From Rhizobium mongolense USDA 1844 (GTDB lineage Bacteria > Pseudomonadota > Alphaproteobacteria > Rhizobiales > Rhizobiaceae), in NCBI RefSeq assembly GCF_000419765.1, contig NZ_ATTQ01000004.1, positions 124,001 through 188,000 on the forward strand: a stretch of DNA of 64,000 nt. Direction: 5' to 3'. Shown here one piece after another: positions 56,023-64,000 of the stretch. Both the position numbers and the translations under genes were made by a program. The notes beneath the pieces are model-generated. The model was not told the origin of the DNA. It ran no database searches and saw nothing but the letters and a program-made list of their open reading frames with translations. Each line of letters opens with the position of its first letter. The stretch's first letter is position 1.

Positions 56023-56158
56023 GCCGAGCGCCCGTTCGACGACCATGTTGATGAAGCCGCTTTTCCGCGGCATTCAAGCGCAGGCTCTTGCGCGTGGCGT
56101 ATATTCTCCAATCTGCCGCATGAAGAAAACATCCTCTGACCTTTATTGAAGGAAGCCG

Positions 56159-56962
56159 CTAGGCTTGCCGCAACTCCGCCAGAGCGATGCGCGCGACGGA
56201 AAGCGGGTTCTCAGCAGACGTATTCATATTGTCGCCGAGGAACCAAGCCGCCGACAGGCCGGAATAGGCAGCAATCCATTGCAGCAGGCGTTTGGGCTCC
56301 ATGCCGGTTTCGGCACAAACGATCCGGAGCTGGCGCCGGAGGCGTCCCGGCACGCTGATGGCCGGAAGGTCTTCATTGGCGAAAGTATTGGCATAGTCGA
56401 AGCCGCGTTCGCCGATCAGGCCCTTCGGGTCGATCGCAAGCCACCCGTCTTCTTCGAAATCGAGAATGTTGCTGTGGTGAATGTCGCCGTGCAGCACGAC
56501 CGGATCGCGCGGATCGGAAAGCAGCGTCTCGGCGATAGCACTGCATTCGGGAAGGATGCCGCCATAAGTTCTCGCTGCAGGCGCCAGTTCCCGGAACCAG
56601 CGGCGGAGCGGGATGAGACCGGGCAGGGGCTTTTGGCGCGGTGCGTGCAGTCTTTCGACGGTGCGGCAGATGATCCGGCTTGCCTCATCGTCTTCGCCAT
56701 CCATCGCCATCTTCAGCAGCGAGCGACCGCCCGTCGCCCGTTCGAGCAGAACAGCTTCGTCATCATGAGCATAGACTTTGGCGGCCCCGCCGCCGTCCCA
56801 CCAGTGCATCAACGCACCGCCGGCCCTTTCGGCCACGTCACGAGACTTCTTGAGCATTGCCGGTTTGCCGTTCCAAAGGACGGGCAGGAGGTGACTGGAA
56901 TGGGTGATGATCGGTTCGCCGTCCGGCGCCAGCGACCAGCGGTCGAGATGGGATTCGAACAT
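56159..56962 (-). CDS. Aminoglycoside phosphotransferase, APH(6)/hydroxyurea kinase type
   Basis: A 267-residue kinase-like protein. The Brenner motif VVLHGDIHHSNILDFEEDGW and the metal site LAIDPKGLIGERGFDYANTF place it in the APH(6)/hydroxyurea family. The N-terminal lobe (LLPVLWNGKPAMLKKSRD) carries the ATP-binding Lys. Members phosphorylate streptomycin or related compounds; chromosomal rhizobial copies may have a different substrate. Whether it confers resistance is unknown. Confidence 0.88.
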   Translation of the reverse strand: MFESHLDRWSLAPDGEPIITHSSHLLPVLWNGKPAMLKKSRDVAERAGGALMHWWDGGGAAKVYAHDDEAVLLERATGGRSLLKMAMDGEDDEASRIICRTVERLHAPRQKPLPGLIPLRRWFRELAPAARTYGGILPECSAIAETLLSDPRDPVVLHGDIHHSNILDFEEDGWLAIDPKGLIGERGFDYANTFANEDLPAISVPGRLRRQLRIVCAETGMEPKRLLQWIAAYSGLSAAWFLGDNMNTSAENPLSVARIALAELRQA

Positions 56963-56992
56963 GGCCGCATTCTAACGGCGGCAGTGGAAAAA

Positions 56993-57017
56993 GAAATCCC
57001 GCGCAAGGCGGGATTTC
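56993..57017 (-). terminator. Terminator of the Old Yellow Enzyme gene
   Basis: A perfect 10-bp inverted repeat, GAAATCCCGC and GCGGGATTTC, around GCAAG. On the minus strand it lies 18 bases after the true stop at 57036, followed by TTTTTCC. Confidence 0.85.
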
Positions 57018-57035
57018 ATCCAGTACGTCTGACAG

Positions 57036-58161
57036 TCAGGCGACCTTTTCGAGCAGTGGATAGTCGATGTAACCCTTTGCCCCGCCGCCATAGAAGGTGG
57101 CCTGGTCCGGCGTGTTCACCGGCAGGTTCTTTTGCAGGCGTTCGACCAGATCCGGATTGGCGATGAAGGGCTTGCCGAAGGCGACCAGGTCGGCGCGGCC
57201 GTCTTTCGACGGCATCGATTGCCATCTGACGGTCGTAGCCGTTGTTGACCATCCAGTTTGCATGGCCGCCAGCCTTTTCATAAGCCTGGCGCAGATCCTT
57301 GTAGTCGAAGGGTGGATTTGTCCCCTGCGTGTAGTCGCGCTTGCCGCCCGTCTGGCCCTCGATAACGTGGACATAGGCGAGGTCATATCTGGCGAGGCCT
57401 TCGACGACATAGGTGAAAAGCGCCTGCGGATCCGAATCATAGCTTTCGCCCGAGGGTGTGACCGGCGAAATACGGATCGCCGTGCGGCCGGCACCGATTT
57501 CCCGAGTCACGGCATGGACCACCTCGAAGGTGAAGCGGGCGCGGTTTTCGATCGAGCCGCCATACCGGTCGGTGCGGTCGTTGACGCCATCGCGAAGGAA
57601 TTGGTCGAGCAGGTAGCCGTTTGCGCCATGGATTTCGACGCCGTCGAAACCTGCGTCGATCGCAGCGCGCGTTGCCTTGCGATAATCCTCGATGATGCCG
57701 GGAATTTCAGATGTCTCGAGCGCACGCGGCTCGGAGGTCTCCGCGAAGCTGCCGGTACCATCGGCGTTGACCAGATAGGTCTTCGCCGTCGCGACTTTAT
57801 TGGTTGAAGAGACCGGCTTGCCGCCGTTCGGCTGCAGCGTGGTGTGCGAGATGCGGCCGACATGCCACATCTGTACGACGATTTTGCCGCCGCCTGCATG
57901 CACGGCATCCGTCACGCGCTTCCAGCCATCGAGAGCTTCTTTCTTGTAGAGACCGGGAACGTCGGCGTAACCTTGGCCCTGGTGTGTGATTGCCGTTGCC
58001 TCGGTGATGATGAGACCGGCTGTGGCGCGCTGGCGATAATATTCGACGTTCAGATCGTTCGGGATCGCGCCGGGCGAGCGGTTGCGGGTCAGCGGTGCCA
58101 TGACGATGCGGTTCCTGACGGCAATGTCGCCAATCTGCGCGGGTTCGAAAAGCTTGTTCAT
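57036..58161 (-). pseudogene. Old Yellow Enzyme-family alkene reductase with one frameshift
   Basis: From ATG 58161 the protein reads MNKLFEPAQIGDIAVRNRIV and continues as a normal OYE flavoprotein: APLTRNRSPGAIPN, VQMWHVGRISH, FDGVEIHGANGYLLDQFLRD, YGGSIENRARF. At 57204–57206 an extra base in AAA shifts the frame. The proper C-terminus (DGRADLVAFGKPFIANPDLV … YIDYPLLEKVA) continues in another frame to 57036. Unshifted, the native product would be ~375 residues; as read, the last ~55 native residues, including the FMN phosphate site, are lost. Confidence 0.85.
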
Positions 58162-58265
58162 GGAAGTCCTTTCCTGTTCTGGCGGGAGGATCACTCCGCA
58201 TGGCGGGTGAACTCGACCCGGCGGAGAGATAGGCAAGTGCGGTGGCGCTGACGCCGATCAGGCTG

Positions 58266-58559
58266 TCACAGATCCTGGCTTAGTTGCTTGAGGAAGGCAG
58301 CGATCGCTTCTTCGTTGCGCTTGTAGAAAACCCATTGGCCGACGCGCCTGGTCGTGACGAGGCCGGCGCGGCTCAATGTTGCAAGATGAGCGGATACGGT
58401 CGATTGCGAAAGGCCGCAGCGCTCGAACTGGCTGGCGCAGACACCCATTTCCAAAGGGTGCTCCTGGGAGGAGAAGTGCTCCTTCGGATCCTTCAGCCAG
58501 TTGAGGATTTCCACCCGCATCGGGTGGGAAAGCGCTTTCAGGATTTCATCTCTATCCAT
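58266..58559 (-). CDS. ArsR-family transcriptional regulator
   Basis: A 97-residue winged-helix repressor: DEILKALSHPMRVEILNWLK, then CGLSQSTVSAHLATLSRAGL (recognition helix) and VTTRRVGQWVFYKRNEEAI. Two cysteines (C42 and C50 region, MGVCASQFERCGLS) could respond to metals or thiols. ATG 58559 was chosen as the family start over an upstream codon. It lies ~105 bases before the OYE gene on the same strand and probably regulates it, as often seen for ArsR–OYE pairs. Confidence 0.9.
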   Translation of the reverse strand: MDRDEILKALSHPMRVEILNWLKDPKEHFSSQEHPLEMGVCASQFERCGLSQSTVSAHLATLSRAGLVTTRRVGQWVFYKRNEEAIAAFLKQLSQDL

Positions 58560-58673
58560 CGTCTTATGCCGAACTATAAATCGGATTTTATCGATATATG
58601 GATCGCGGTTATTCGATATGCAAATCACGAGGACGTGAGCTGTTCTGTTTTGGTGACTGCCTAAATTTCAAGC

Positions 58674-58789
58674 AAAAAAGAGGGCCGCCGAAAAGTTCGG
58701 GGCCCTTTAAGGTGTGAAGGTCAAAAACCTCCAGAGGGGAACAGCTAATGCGGTGGCACTGGGAGAGAAGCCACCGAAGTGCATCAGCT
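58674..58789 (-). ncRNA. abcR: AbcR-type small RNA, copy distal to lsrB
   Basis: Minus-strand RNA of about 116 nt, inferred from a promoter and terminator. The -10 CATATC is at 58796–58801 and -35 TTGAAA at 58819–58824, 17 bases apart. The terminator hairpin (GGGCC … GGCCC around CCGAACTTTTCGG) is followed by six T at 58674–58679. A conserved unpaired core, TTCCCCTCTGGAGG, and a 5' CGGTGG/CCACCG stem are shared with the second copy. Position beside lsrB–trxB matches the AbcR1/AbcR2 (alpha-r15) family, which silences ABC transporter mRNAs through Hfq. Confidence 0.85.
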
Positions 58790-58795
58790 ACGTGC

Positions 58796-58850
58796 GATAT
58801 GGTGCTTTCTTGGGCAGCTTTCAATGCATTATTATGCATGTCTGCCATGC
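58796..58850 (-). promoter_or_regulatory. Promoter and dyad upstream of the distal AbcR RNA
   Basis: -10 CATATC and -35 TTGAAA with 17-base spacing. A GCATG-N5-CATGC dyad lies at 58836–58850, centred 54 bases before the inferred start. A second dyad, ATGCAT-N4-ATGCAT, overlaps the -35 flank at 58824–58839. Confidence 0.6.
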
Positions 58851-58887
58851 GCTGCACAAATTATGTTGCGATGCAGCGATTCTGGGC

Positions 58888-59003
58888 AAAAAAAGAGGGC
58901 CGCCGAAAGTTCGGGGCCCTTTAAGGTGTGAAGGTCAAAAACCTCCAGAGGGGAACAGCTAATGCGGTGGAACTGGGAGGAAAAGCCACCGTGTGCATCA
59001 GCT
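58888..59003 (-). ncRNA. abcR: AbcR-type small RNA, copy proximal to lsrB
   Basis: Minus-strand RNA of about 116 nt, nearly the same length as its tandem copy and ~85% alike. The -10 CATATC is at 59010–59015 and -35 TTGCCG at 59033–59038 (17 bases). The terminator stem GGGCC/GGCCC around CCGAACTTTCGG ends in seven T at 58888–58894. The TTCCCCTCTGGAGG core and a 5' CGGTGG … CCACCG hairpin are present. Which copy corresponds to AbcR1 or AbcR2 cannot be decided from sequence alone. Confidence 0.85.
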
Positions 59004-59009
59004 GAGTGC

Positions 59010-59075
59010 GATATGGTGTTTAATTGAGCAAACGGCAACCCTCTTTTGTGCATGCCAGTCATGCGTTGGTTGCAT
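59010..59075 (-). promoter_or_regulatory. Promoter and dyad upstream of the proximal AbcR RNA
   Basis: -10 CATATC and -35 TTGCCG with 17-base spacing. The GCATG-N5-CATGC dyad is at 59050–59064, again centred at -54. A further ATGC-N7-GCAT dyad at 59061–59075, centred at -65, has the T-N11-A form typical of LysR-type regulators. Confidence 0.6.
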
Positions 59076-59105
59076 GGTCAGCATTTTAGTGAACAAAAAC
59101 GGGAA

Positions 59106-60002
59106 TCAGAAGTTCCAGTTTCTCGCCTTGCTGACGATAAAATCGCGGAATGCCTTCAGCTTTGCGGCATTCTTGATTTCGTCCGGATAGCAGAAATAGG
59201 TGTCGAACGAGGGCACGTCGGCGTTGATCGCTAGCTGGATGAGACCCGGATCGCGTCCGACGATGTAATCCGGCATGCAGGCGACACCGATGCCAAGCAG
59301 GCAGGCGCGCTTGATCGAGGTCTGGCTGTTGATCTGCAGATGCGGAATCCGCTTGTTGTCCGAGGAGCGGCCGGCAATTTCCAGCCAGTTTACGTCCAGC
59401 AGATAGCTGGGGGCGGGCTCACCGAAGGTAATGATGCGGTGATTGTCCAGGTCCTCGACCGACTGAGGCTCGCCGTAGCGGTTAATATAGGACGGGGCGG
59501 CATAGACGTGCATATGCACGGTGAAGAGCTTGCGCTGAATGAGATCGGACTGCTGCGGTTGGCGCAGGCGGATGGCGCAATCTGCATGACGCATGTTCAC
59601 GTCCAGTTCCTCGTTGTCGAGGATGAGCTGGATCTGGACGTCCGGATAGAGCTGCATGAACTCCTGGATCTTGTCCGTCAGCCAGCCCTGGCCGAGGCCG
59701 ACGGTGGTGGTCACCCGCAGCTTGCCGGTGGGCGTTTCTGTCGTTTCCGTGAGCTGCATCTTCACCGTTTCGAGCTTCAGCAGCACGTCATGGGCGGTGC
59801 GATAGAGCAGTTCGCCCTGTTCCGTCAGGATCAGGCCGCGGGCATGGCGATGGAAGAGTTTGGTGCCGACGTCCTGCTCCAGCGCGCTCACCTGGCGGCT
59901 GATCGCGGATTGGGAGAGATGCAGCTTGTCGGCCGCATGCGTGAACGATCCGGCCTCGGCAGCCGCGTGAAAAATACGCAGCTTGTCCCAATCCAATGGC
60001 AT
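59106..60002 (-). CDS. lsrB: LysR-family regulator LsrB/VtlR
   Basis: A 298-residue LysR-type regulator. The N-terminal winged helix reads DWDKLRIFHAAAEAGSFTHA then KLHLSQSAISRQVSALEQDV. The effector domain includes LRVTTTVGLGQGWLTDKIQE and ACLLGIGVACMPDYIVG. Cysteines are present that could support the redox sensing reported for LsrB. It is in the conserved lsrB–trxB order, and homologues (VtlR in Brucella and Agrobacterium) control AbcR RNAs. ATG 60002 follows GGGGTGGGGG. It starts 23 bases after trxB. Confidence 0.92.
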   Translation of the reverse strand: MPLDWDKLRIFHAAAEAGSFTHAADKLHLSQSAISRQVSALEQDVGTKLFHRHARGLILTEQGELLYRTAHDVLLKLETVKMQLTETTETPTGKLRVTTTVGLGQGWLTDKIQEFMQLYPDVQIQLILDNEELDVNMRHADCAIRLRQPQQSDLIQRKLFTVHMHVYAAPSYINRYGEPQSVEDLDNHRIITFGEPAPSYLLDVNWLEIAGRSSDNKRIPHLQINSQTSIKRACLLGIGVACMPDYIVGRDPGLIQLAINADVPSFDTYFCYPDEIKNAAKLKAFRDFIVSKARNWNF

Positions 60003-60025
60003 CCCCCCACCCCTCATAGCCGATC

Positions 60026-61000
60026 TTACTCCGCGGCCACGGCGACGGGCATGTGGCCCGTGAGATAACGCTCGGCTTCGAGGGCGGCCATGCATCCCAT
60101 GCCGGCGGCGGTGACCGCCTGCCGGAAGGTGTCGTCCGTCACGTCACCCGCAGCATAGATCCCCTCTATGCTGGTTGCGGTCGAATCCGGAGCGGTCCAG
60201 AGATAGCCGTTGTCCTTGAGCTTGAGCTTGCCCTTGAAAAGTTCGGTTGCCGGCGCATGGCCGATCGCCACGAAGACGCCGTCGACCGAAACGTCGCTGA
60301 TGGCGCCGGTGCGGGTATCGCGCAAGCGCGCGCCGGTAACGGAAGGCGGCATCGGCGGTTTCGCCGGCGTGCCGGTGATTTCGGCGACTTCGGTGTTCCA
60401 GAGAACCGTCACATTCTCCTTCGAGAAGAGGCGCTCCTGCAGGATCTTTTCGGCACGGAAGGCATCGCGGCGATGCACGACCGTCACCGACTTCGTGATA
60501 TTGGAAAGATAAAGGGCTTCCTCGACGGCGCTGTTGCCGCCGCCAACGACGATGACGTCCTTGTTGCGATAGAAGAAGCCATCGCAGGTGGCGCAGGCTG
60601 AAACGCCAAAGCCCTGGAAATGCTGTTCGCTTTCGATGCCGAGCCATTTTGCCTTGGCGCCGGTCGCGATGATCAGTGTATCGGCGGTCCAGACCTGGCC
60701 GCTGTCGGTGCGGGCCACGAAGGGCCGCTGGTTCATCTCGACCTCGGTTACGATATCGCTGACGATCTCTGCGCCGACATGCTTGGCCTGGTGCAGCATC
60801 TGGTCCATCAGCCACGGGCCCTGGATCGGGTCGGCAAAGCCCGGATAGTTCTCGACATCCGTCGTGATCATCAATTGCCCGCCTTGCTCCATCCCGGCGA
60901 TCAGCACCGGCTTCAGCATCGCGCGTGCCGCATACACTGCGGCCGTATAGCCCGCGGGACCGGAGCCGATGATGAGAACTTTAGTGTGTCGGGCAGTCAT
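60026..61000 (-). CDS. trxB: Thioredoxin reductase
   Basis: A 324-residue FAD/NADPH flavoprotein reducing thioredoxin. The FAD site is IIGSGPAGYTAAVYAARA near 10–27. The redox-active disulfide is CATC in GVSACATCDGFFYRNKDV, with the NADPH motif VVGGGNSAVEEAL following. The C-terminal FAD block is GIYAAGDVTDDTFRQAVTAAG. It lies just upstream of lsrB on the same strand, probably one transcript, linking redox repair with the LsrB regulator. Confidence 0.97.
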   Translation of the reverse strand: MTARHTKVLIIGSGPAGYTAAVYAARAMLKPVLIAGMEQGGQLMITTDVENYPGFADPIQGPWLMDQMLHQAKHVGAEIVSDIVTEVEMNQRPFVARTDSGQVWTADTLIIATGAKAKWLGIESEQHFQGFGVSACATCDGFFYRNKDVIVVGGGNSAVEEALYLSNITKSVTVVHRRDAFRAEKILQERLFSKENVTVLWNTEVAEITGTPAKPPMPPSVTGARLRDTRTGAISDVSVDGVFVAIGHAPATELFKGKLKLKDNGYLWTAPDSTATSIEGIYAAGDVTDDTFRQAVTAAGMGCMAALEAERYLTGHMPVAVAAE

Positions 61001-61775
61001 GGTCCGGATCCTTTGGTGGCAGGCATCCTGTGGAAGCCGTGCGAGATATCGTAATAAACGCTTTTGTATAGTCTAGGGATGAACCAAGCTACCTTTCAAG
61101 GGGACAGCATGGAATACGCACAAGTGCTTACGCTCTTATCACGAGCTATCCGCAGATGTTTTTGTTGGTTCGACCCCGACGCCCTCGTTTTCGCTGGCTG
61201 ATGCTGTTATCGACCATTTCATCCACACCGCTACAACAGAGAGCCAGTAATGGGCAAGCGCCGATCACCATTTCCGTTGAACGATCCGCGAGCGAGTACC
61301 AAAAGTTATTGAAAACAGTGTCTGACGAAAGGCGATATCAATTTTGTCTATGATGGATCTCTGACCTATCCTTTTACCGGCCAACCAGTCGAGCCGGGCT
61401 TAATATCCCAGATTGGGGCCCCGGATCTGATGAAGAAGCCTTAGGGATCGACGTGCATATATGCCACTTTCGGGCTATTTTTGCCTCGCTAGGGCTTGCT
61501 GTTGCCGAGGTCACTGCATCTCGGCCGCAACACGATTATAAAGCATGGCGGTTCGGTAGACGCTTAACGAGGACGATGTATGGATTGGCGCGGGATACTG
61601 TGTGGTTTGCACCTATCAAAGGCTTCATCATAGGCGTGCATGCCCTCGCCAAGGGCAAGTTCGAACCTCAATTGAATACAGGTTGGCAGCGAGGCTCGGC
61701 GTTTGAAGTTGTCGCGGGCAATAATAGGAAGCGGCCTGCAAACGGCCGATCGAAAAAGAAACAGGAAGCTCTACC
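61001..61775. other. Eroded region between trxB and lrp
   Basis: About 775 bases with no supported intact gene. Codon-like stretches occur in switching frames on the plus strand, for example VFVGSTPTPSFSLADAVIDHF around 61160–61220 and FVYDGSLTYPFTGQPVEPGL around 61340–61400, which suggest a decayed gene I cannot identify. A 109-codon open frame at 61453–61782 lacks family features and overlaps the lrp start. GC is lower than in the flanking genes. Confidence 0.5.
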
Positions 61776-62246
61776 ATGGTGATGCGCGTCGAACTTGATG
61801 CGATAGATATGAAGATTCTGCGCGAGCTCCAGAATGATGGCCGGATGACGAATGTCGAACTTGCCGAGCGGGTCGGTATCTCGGCGCCGCCCTGTCTCAG
61901 GCGGGTGCGTAAGCTGGAGGAATCCGGATTCATCCGTGGCTATCGGGCGCTTTTGAATGCGCCGGCGCTCGGTTATGATCTGGTGGCCTTCTGTATGGTC
62001 GGTCTGAAACATCAGTCGGATGCCAATCTCAAGGCATTTGCGAAGCAGACAGCCAATTGGCCGCTCGTGCGAGAGGCCTGGATGGTGTCGGGCGAATCCG
62101 ATTTTCTCTTGCAGTGCGTCGCTGAGAACCTAGCGGGCTTTCAGGATTTCGTGATCGAAGAGCTCACGGCCACGGAGAATGTGGATACCGTGCGGACGAT
62201 GTTGACCATTCGACAGGTAAAGGATGTCTCTCTGGTAGACATTTAG
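61776..62246 (+). CDS. Lrp/AsnC-family transcriptional regulator
   Basis: A 156-residue regulator. The helix-turn-helix is MTNVELAERVGISAPPCLRR, followed by KLEESGFIRGY, and the RAM ligand domain includes REAWMVSGESDFLLQCVAEN. Such proteins respond to amino acids such as leucine. It lies near trxB, as lrp does in many proteobacteria, but divergently with a long eroded spacer here. ATG 61776 or the one two codons later could be used. Confidence 0.93.
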   Translation: MVMRVELDAIDMKILRELQNDGRMTNVELAERVGISAPPCLRRVRKLEESGFIRGYRALLNAPALGYDLVAFCMVGLKHQSDANLKAFAKQTANWPLVREAWMVSGESDFLLQCVAENLAGFQDFVIEELTATENVDTVRTMLTIRQVKDVSLVDI

Positions 62247-62342
62247 ACATACTGGCGCGCGGTATCTCCGATTATCGACGATGCGGTCGCCAGTGCCTAT
62301 CTCGAACGTTTCAAGCGCAGCCGTAACCGAGAGAATTGACCG

Positions 62343-63389
62343 CTACCGCCGAAGAAGGTCCTCATAGACGGCTTTCAATGCCGTGGCCTCGCCTTCCAGT
62401 GCAAAATTTGCCCGCACATGCGCGAGCGCAATCTCGCCACGGGCGAGCGTCCTTTGTGGATCGGCGAGATAGGGTGCGATTGCCTTCGTGAGAGCTTCGC
62501 CATCGCCGGCCTGAACGACGCTTCCGTTCGTCCCGTCCTCGATCATTTCGGCATAGGCTCCGGCGTCCGATGCCACAACCGCAGTCTCCGATGCCATAGC
62601 TTCGAGAGGCGTCAGCCCGAAACCTTCATTTCGGGAAGGGGCAACATATAGGGTCAGGCGGCGGTACCAGACCTTGATGTCTGGCACTTCGCCCAGAAAG
62701 ACGATCCGATCTTCAAGGCCGGCGGCGGCGATATCGGCCTTCAGCTTGTCGGCGAAAGCGGTATGCTCTGCCGTGACCCGGCCGGAGATCACCGCCGTCC
62801 AATCCGGATGTTGCGGCAGCAGATCGATCATCGACCGAACGAATAGGTCGGTGCCTTTCTGATGCCTTATGCGGCCGAAGCAGCCCACGAGATACCTGCC
62901 GGGCAGACCGGTGGCCTTTATGGTGTCCTCGGCGGTCCGGGGTGGATGGAAAAGTTCCAGATCGACGCCGTGGCGGATGACAATATGCGGCACCTGGAGG
63001 AAGGAGCCGGACCGCGCATTGGTCGCGACGACCGCGTCCATCCGGCGGATAAGCCAGCGCGTGTAGGCGGTATGGCGGCGCTGGGCGGCCGACGTAAAGA
63101 GCAGCTTCAATGGCATGCGCAAAACGTGCCGCAGCACGATACCAGCGGCCATCTCGTTGTTGCGGCGTGCGTGCCACACGCGCTGCCGGCGTCCGGCTGA
63201 CGGACGCCATGCGCCAAGAAGCTGTCTCCACGTCAGCTTCGGTAGGTCTTTCGGTAAGCCGGGGCCGAGCGTTGCAATCTTGATGCCGAGCCTGACCTGG
63301 AGGGGAATCAGCTGAACGATCGTCGACGTGACGCCGGAGAGGCGCTGCTTGAAGTTCGGTGCGATGATTTCGACGTCAGCTATATCCAT
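62343..63389 (-). CDS. lpcC: Glycosyltransferase family 4, LpcC-like mannosyltransferase
   Basis: A 348-residue glycosyltransferase. The acceptor half includes IIAPNFKQRLSGVTSTIVQL and TSAAQRRHTAYTRWLIRRMD. The donor half has the GT-B motif LVGCFGRIRHQKGTDLFVRS and the E-x7-E site near SRNEGFGLTPLEAMA. It resembles LpcC, which adds mannose to Kdo in the rhizobial lipopolysaccharide core; symbol from recalled similarity and greA adjacency. ATG 63389 was chosen over a TTG at 63422. Confidence 0.8.
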   Translation of the reverse strand: MDIADVEIIAPNFKQRLSGVTSTIVQLIPLQVRLGIKIATLGPGLPKDLPKLTWRQLLGAWRPSAGRRQRVWHARRNNEMAAGIVLRHVLRMPLKLLFTSAAQRRHTAYTRWLIRRMDAVVATNARSGSFLQVPHIVIRHGVDLELFHPPRTAEDTIKATGLPGRYLVGCFGRIRHQKGTDLFVRSMIDLLPQHPDWTAVISGRVTAEHTAFADKLKADIAAAGLEDRIVFLGEVPDIKVWYRRLTLYVAPSRNEGFGLTPLEAMASETAVVASDAGAYAEMIEDGTNGSVVQAGDGEALTKAIAPYLADPQRTLARGEIALAHVRANFALEGEATALKAVYEDLLRR

Positions 63390-63422
63390 CGCGGCCGGCT
63401 TGACCGTTTCCGCCACAGGCAA

Positions 63423-63899
63423 TCAACCCCAGGAGATCGACAGGACTTCGTAGGCTTTCGAGCCGCCCGGTGCGATGACCTCGATGGAATCGCCGACTAC
63501 CTTGCCGATCAGCGCGCGGGCGATAGGGGAGGAGATGGAAATGCGGCCGGCTTTCACGTCGGCTTCCTGATCGCCGACGATCTGGTAGGTCTTTTCTTCC
63601 TCGGTGTCCTCGTCGACGAGTTTGACCTTGGCGCCGAACTTGATCTTGTCGCCGGACATCTTCGCAAGGTCGATCACTTCGGCGCGCGCCGTCAGGTCTT
63701 CGAGCTCGCTGATGCGGCCCTCGTTGTGGCTCTGCGCTTCCTTGGCTGCGTGATATTCGGCGTTTTCGGAAAGATCGCCATGGGCACGGGCTTCGGCGAT
63801 CGCTTCGATGATGCGCGGGCGCTCCTCCTGCTGACGCCAGCGCAGTTCTTCCTGCAGCTTGACGAAACCACCCTGTGTCATCGGAACCTTATCAACCAT
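63423..63899 (-). CDS. greA: Transcription elongation factor GreA
   Basis: A 158-residue GreA that rescues backtracked RNA polymerase. The N-terminal coiled coil carries the tip acidic residues in [20 protein letters not shown], and the C-terminal FKBP-like domain has [20 protein letters not shown] and [16 protein letters not shown] 63899 follows AGGACAGGAAA; 15 upstream codons are not family-like. It stops one base before the longest reading of the lpcC-like gene. Confidence 0.96.
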   Translation of the reverse strand: MVDKVPMTQGGFVKLQEELRWRQQEERPRIIEAIAEARAHGDLSENAEYHAAKEAQSHNEGRISELEDLTARAEVIDLAKMSGDKIKFGAKVKLVDEDTEEEKTYQIVGDQEADVKAGRISISSPIARALIGKVVGDSIEVIAPGGSKAYEVLSISWG

Positions 63900-63943
63900 T
63901 TTCCTGTCCTTTGATCTTCGTGTCCTATAGTCAGGCAGCGACA

Positions 63944-63975
63944 CAAAAGAAAACAGGTCCCGAAGGGGACTTCGG
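63944..63975 (-). terminator. Probable terminator of the gene upstream of greA
   Basis: CCGAAG and CTTCGG pair around a four-base loop (63960–63975), and on the minus strand are followed by GACCTGTTTTCTTTTG. It would end a gene lying beyond the right edge, just before greA. Confidence 0.6.
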
Positions 63976-64000
63976 AACCGTGCAATAATCCTAATCGCCC

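Noticed and set aside
58668..59070. Tandem repeat as a CRISPR array or insertion-sequence ends
   Set aside because: Only two ~215-base units are present, each with promoter and terminator, matching tandem small RNA genes.
61453..61782. 109-codon open frame as a real gene
   Set aside because: No recognisable domain, no clear ribosome site, overlap with the lrp start, and location in an eroded spacer.

Overview
The window is about 61% GC chromosomal DNA from a member of the Rhizobiaceae, most likely Rhizobium of the leguminosarum/etli group. Three neighbourhoods support this: greA–(lpcC-like glycosyltransferase)–lrp–trxB–lsrB followed by two tandem AbcR-type small RNAs; a BA14K-family surface protein; and a stand-alone ClpS2. 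Most of the window is core housekeeping sequence. No prophage, CRISPR array, rRNA or tRNA gene was seen.

Layout. 1–6.8 kb (minus): MoxR ATPase, DUF58, BatA/DUF4159 and a large membrane protein, cut by the left edge, form one tightly coupled operon. 6.9–9.5 kb (plus): DUF1285, Nudix CoA-pyrophosphatase-like and CCA/poly(A) polymerase genes, overlapping. 9.5–13.9 kb: small proteins, hemF, a Na/Pi symporter and trmL. 14.2–18.6 kb: two paralogous ABC exporters flanking an orphan ribbon-helix-helix protein. 18.8–21.6 kb: the petABC cytochrome bc1 operon. 21.7–30.7 kb: apt, paired MaoC genes, ychF, clpS2, pth, a solute-binding protein next to a GGDEF–EAL protein, and rplY. 31–40.2 kb: secreted proteins, prs, and an lgt–midA–pgeF–M24 peptidase cluster. 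40.6–47.9 kb: YbjN, proC, CsaA-like, a MarR–OmpR–histidine kinase–DUF1349 cluster, and ilvE. 48–58.6 kb: enzymes and small secreted proteins mixed with eroded genes. 58.6–64 kb: AbcR RNAs, lsrB, trxB, lrp, lpcC-like and greA.

The accessory signal is gene decay, not a large island. I see a twice-frameshifted 2'-5' RNA ligase gene, a TnpB (IS200/IS605) tail fused behind a toxin fragment, a collapsed Phd–VapC toxin-antitoxin module, a ParE/RelE-like tail, and single-base frameshifts in a DUF3052 gene and an Old Yellow Enzyme gene. Two short overlapping genes near 53 kb look like a miniaturised class GN sortase and target pair.

The most informative regulatory locus is 58.6–59.1 kb. Two about 116-nt RNAs each have a terminator and a sigma70-like promoter, and both carry the same dyad, GCATG-N5-CATGC, centred 54 bases upstream of the inferred start. 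The LysR gene beside them is the obvious candidate to bind it. All assignments come from reading the sequence; no database searches were run.
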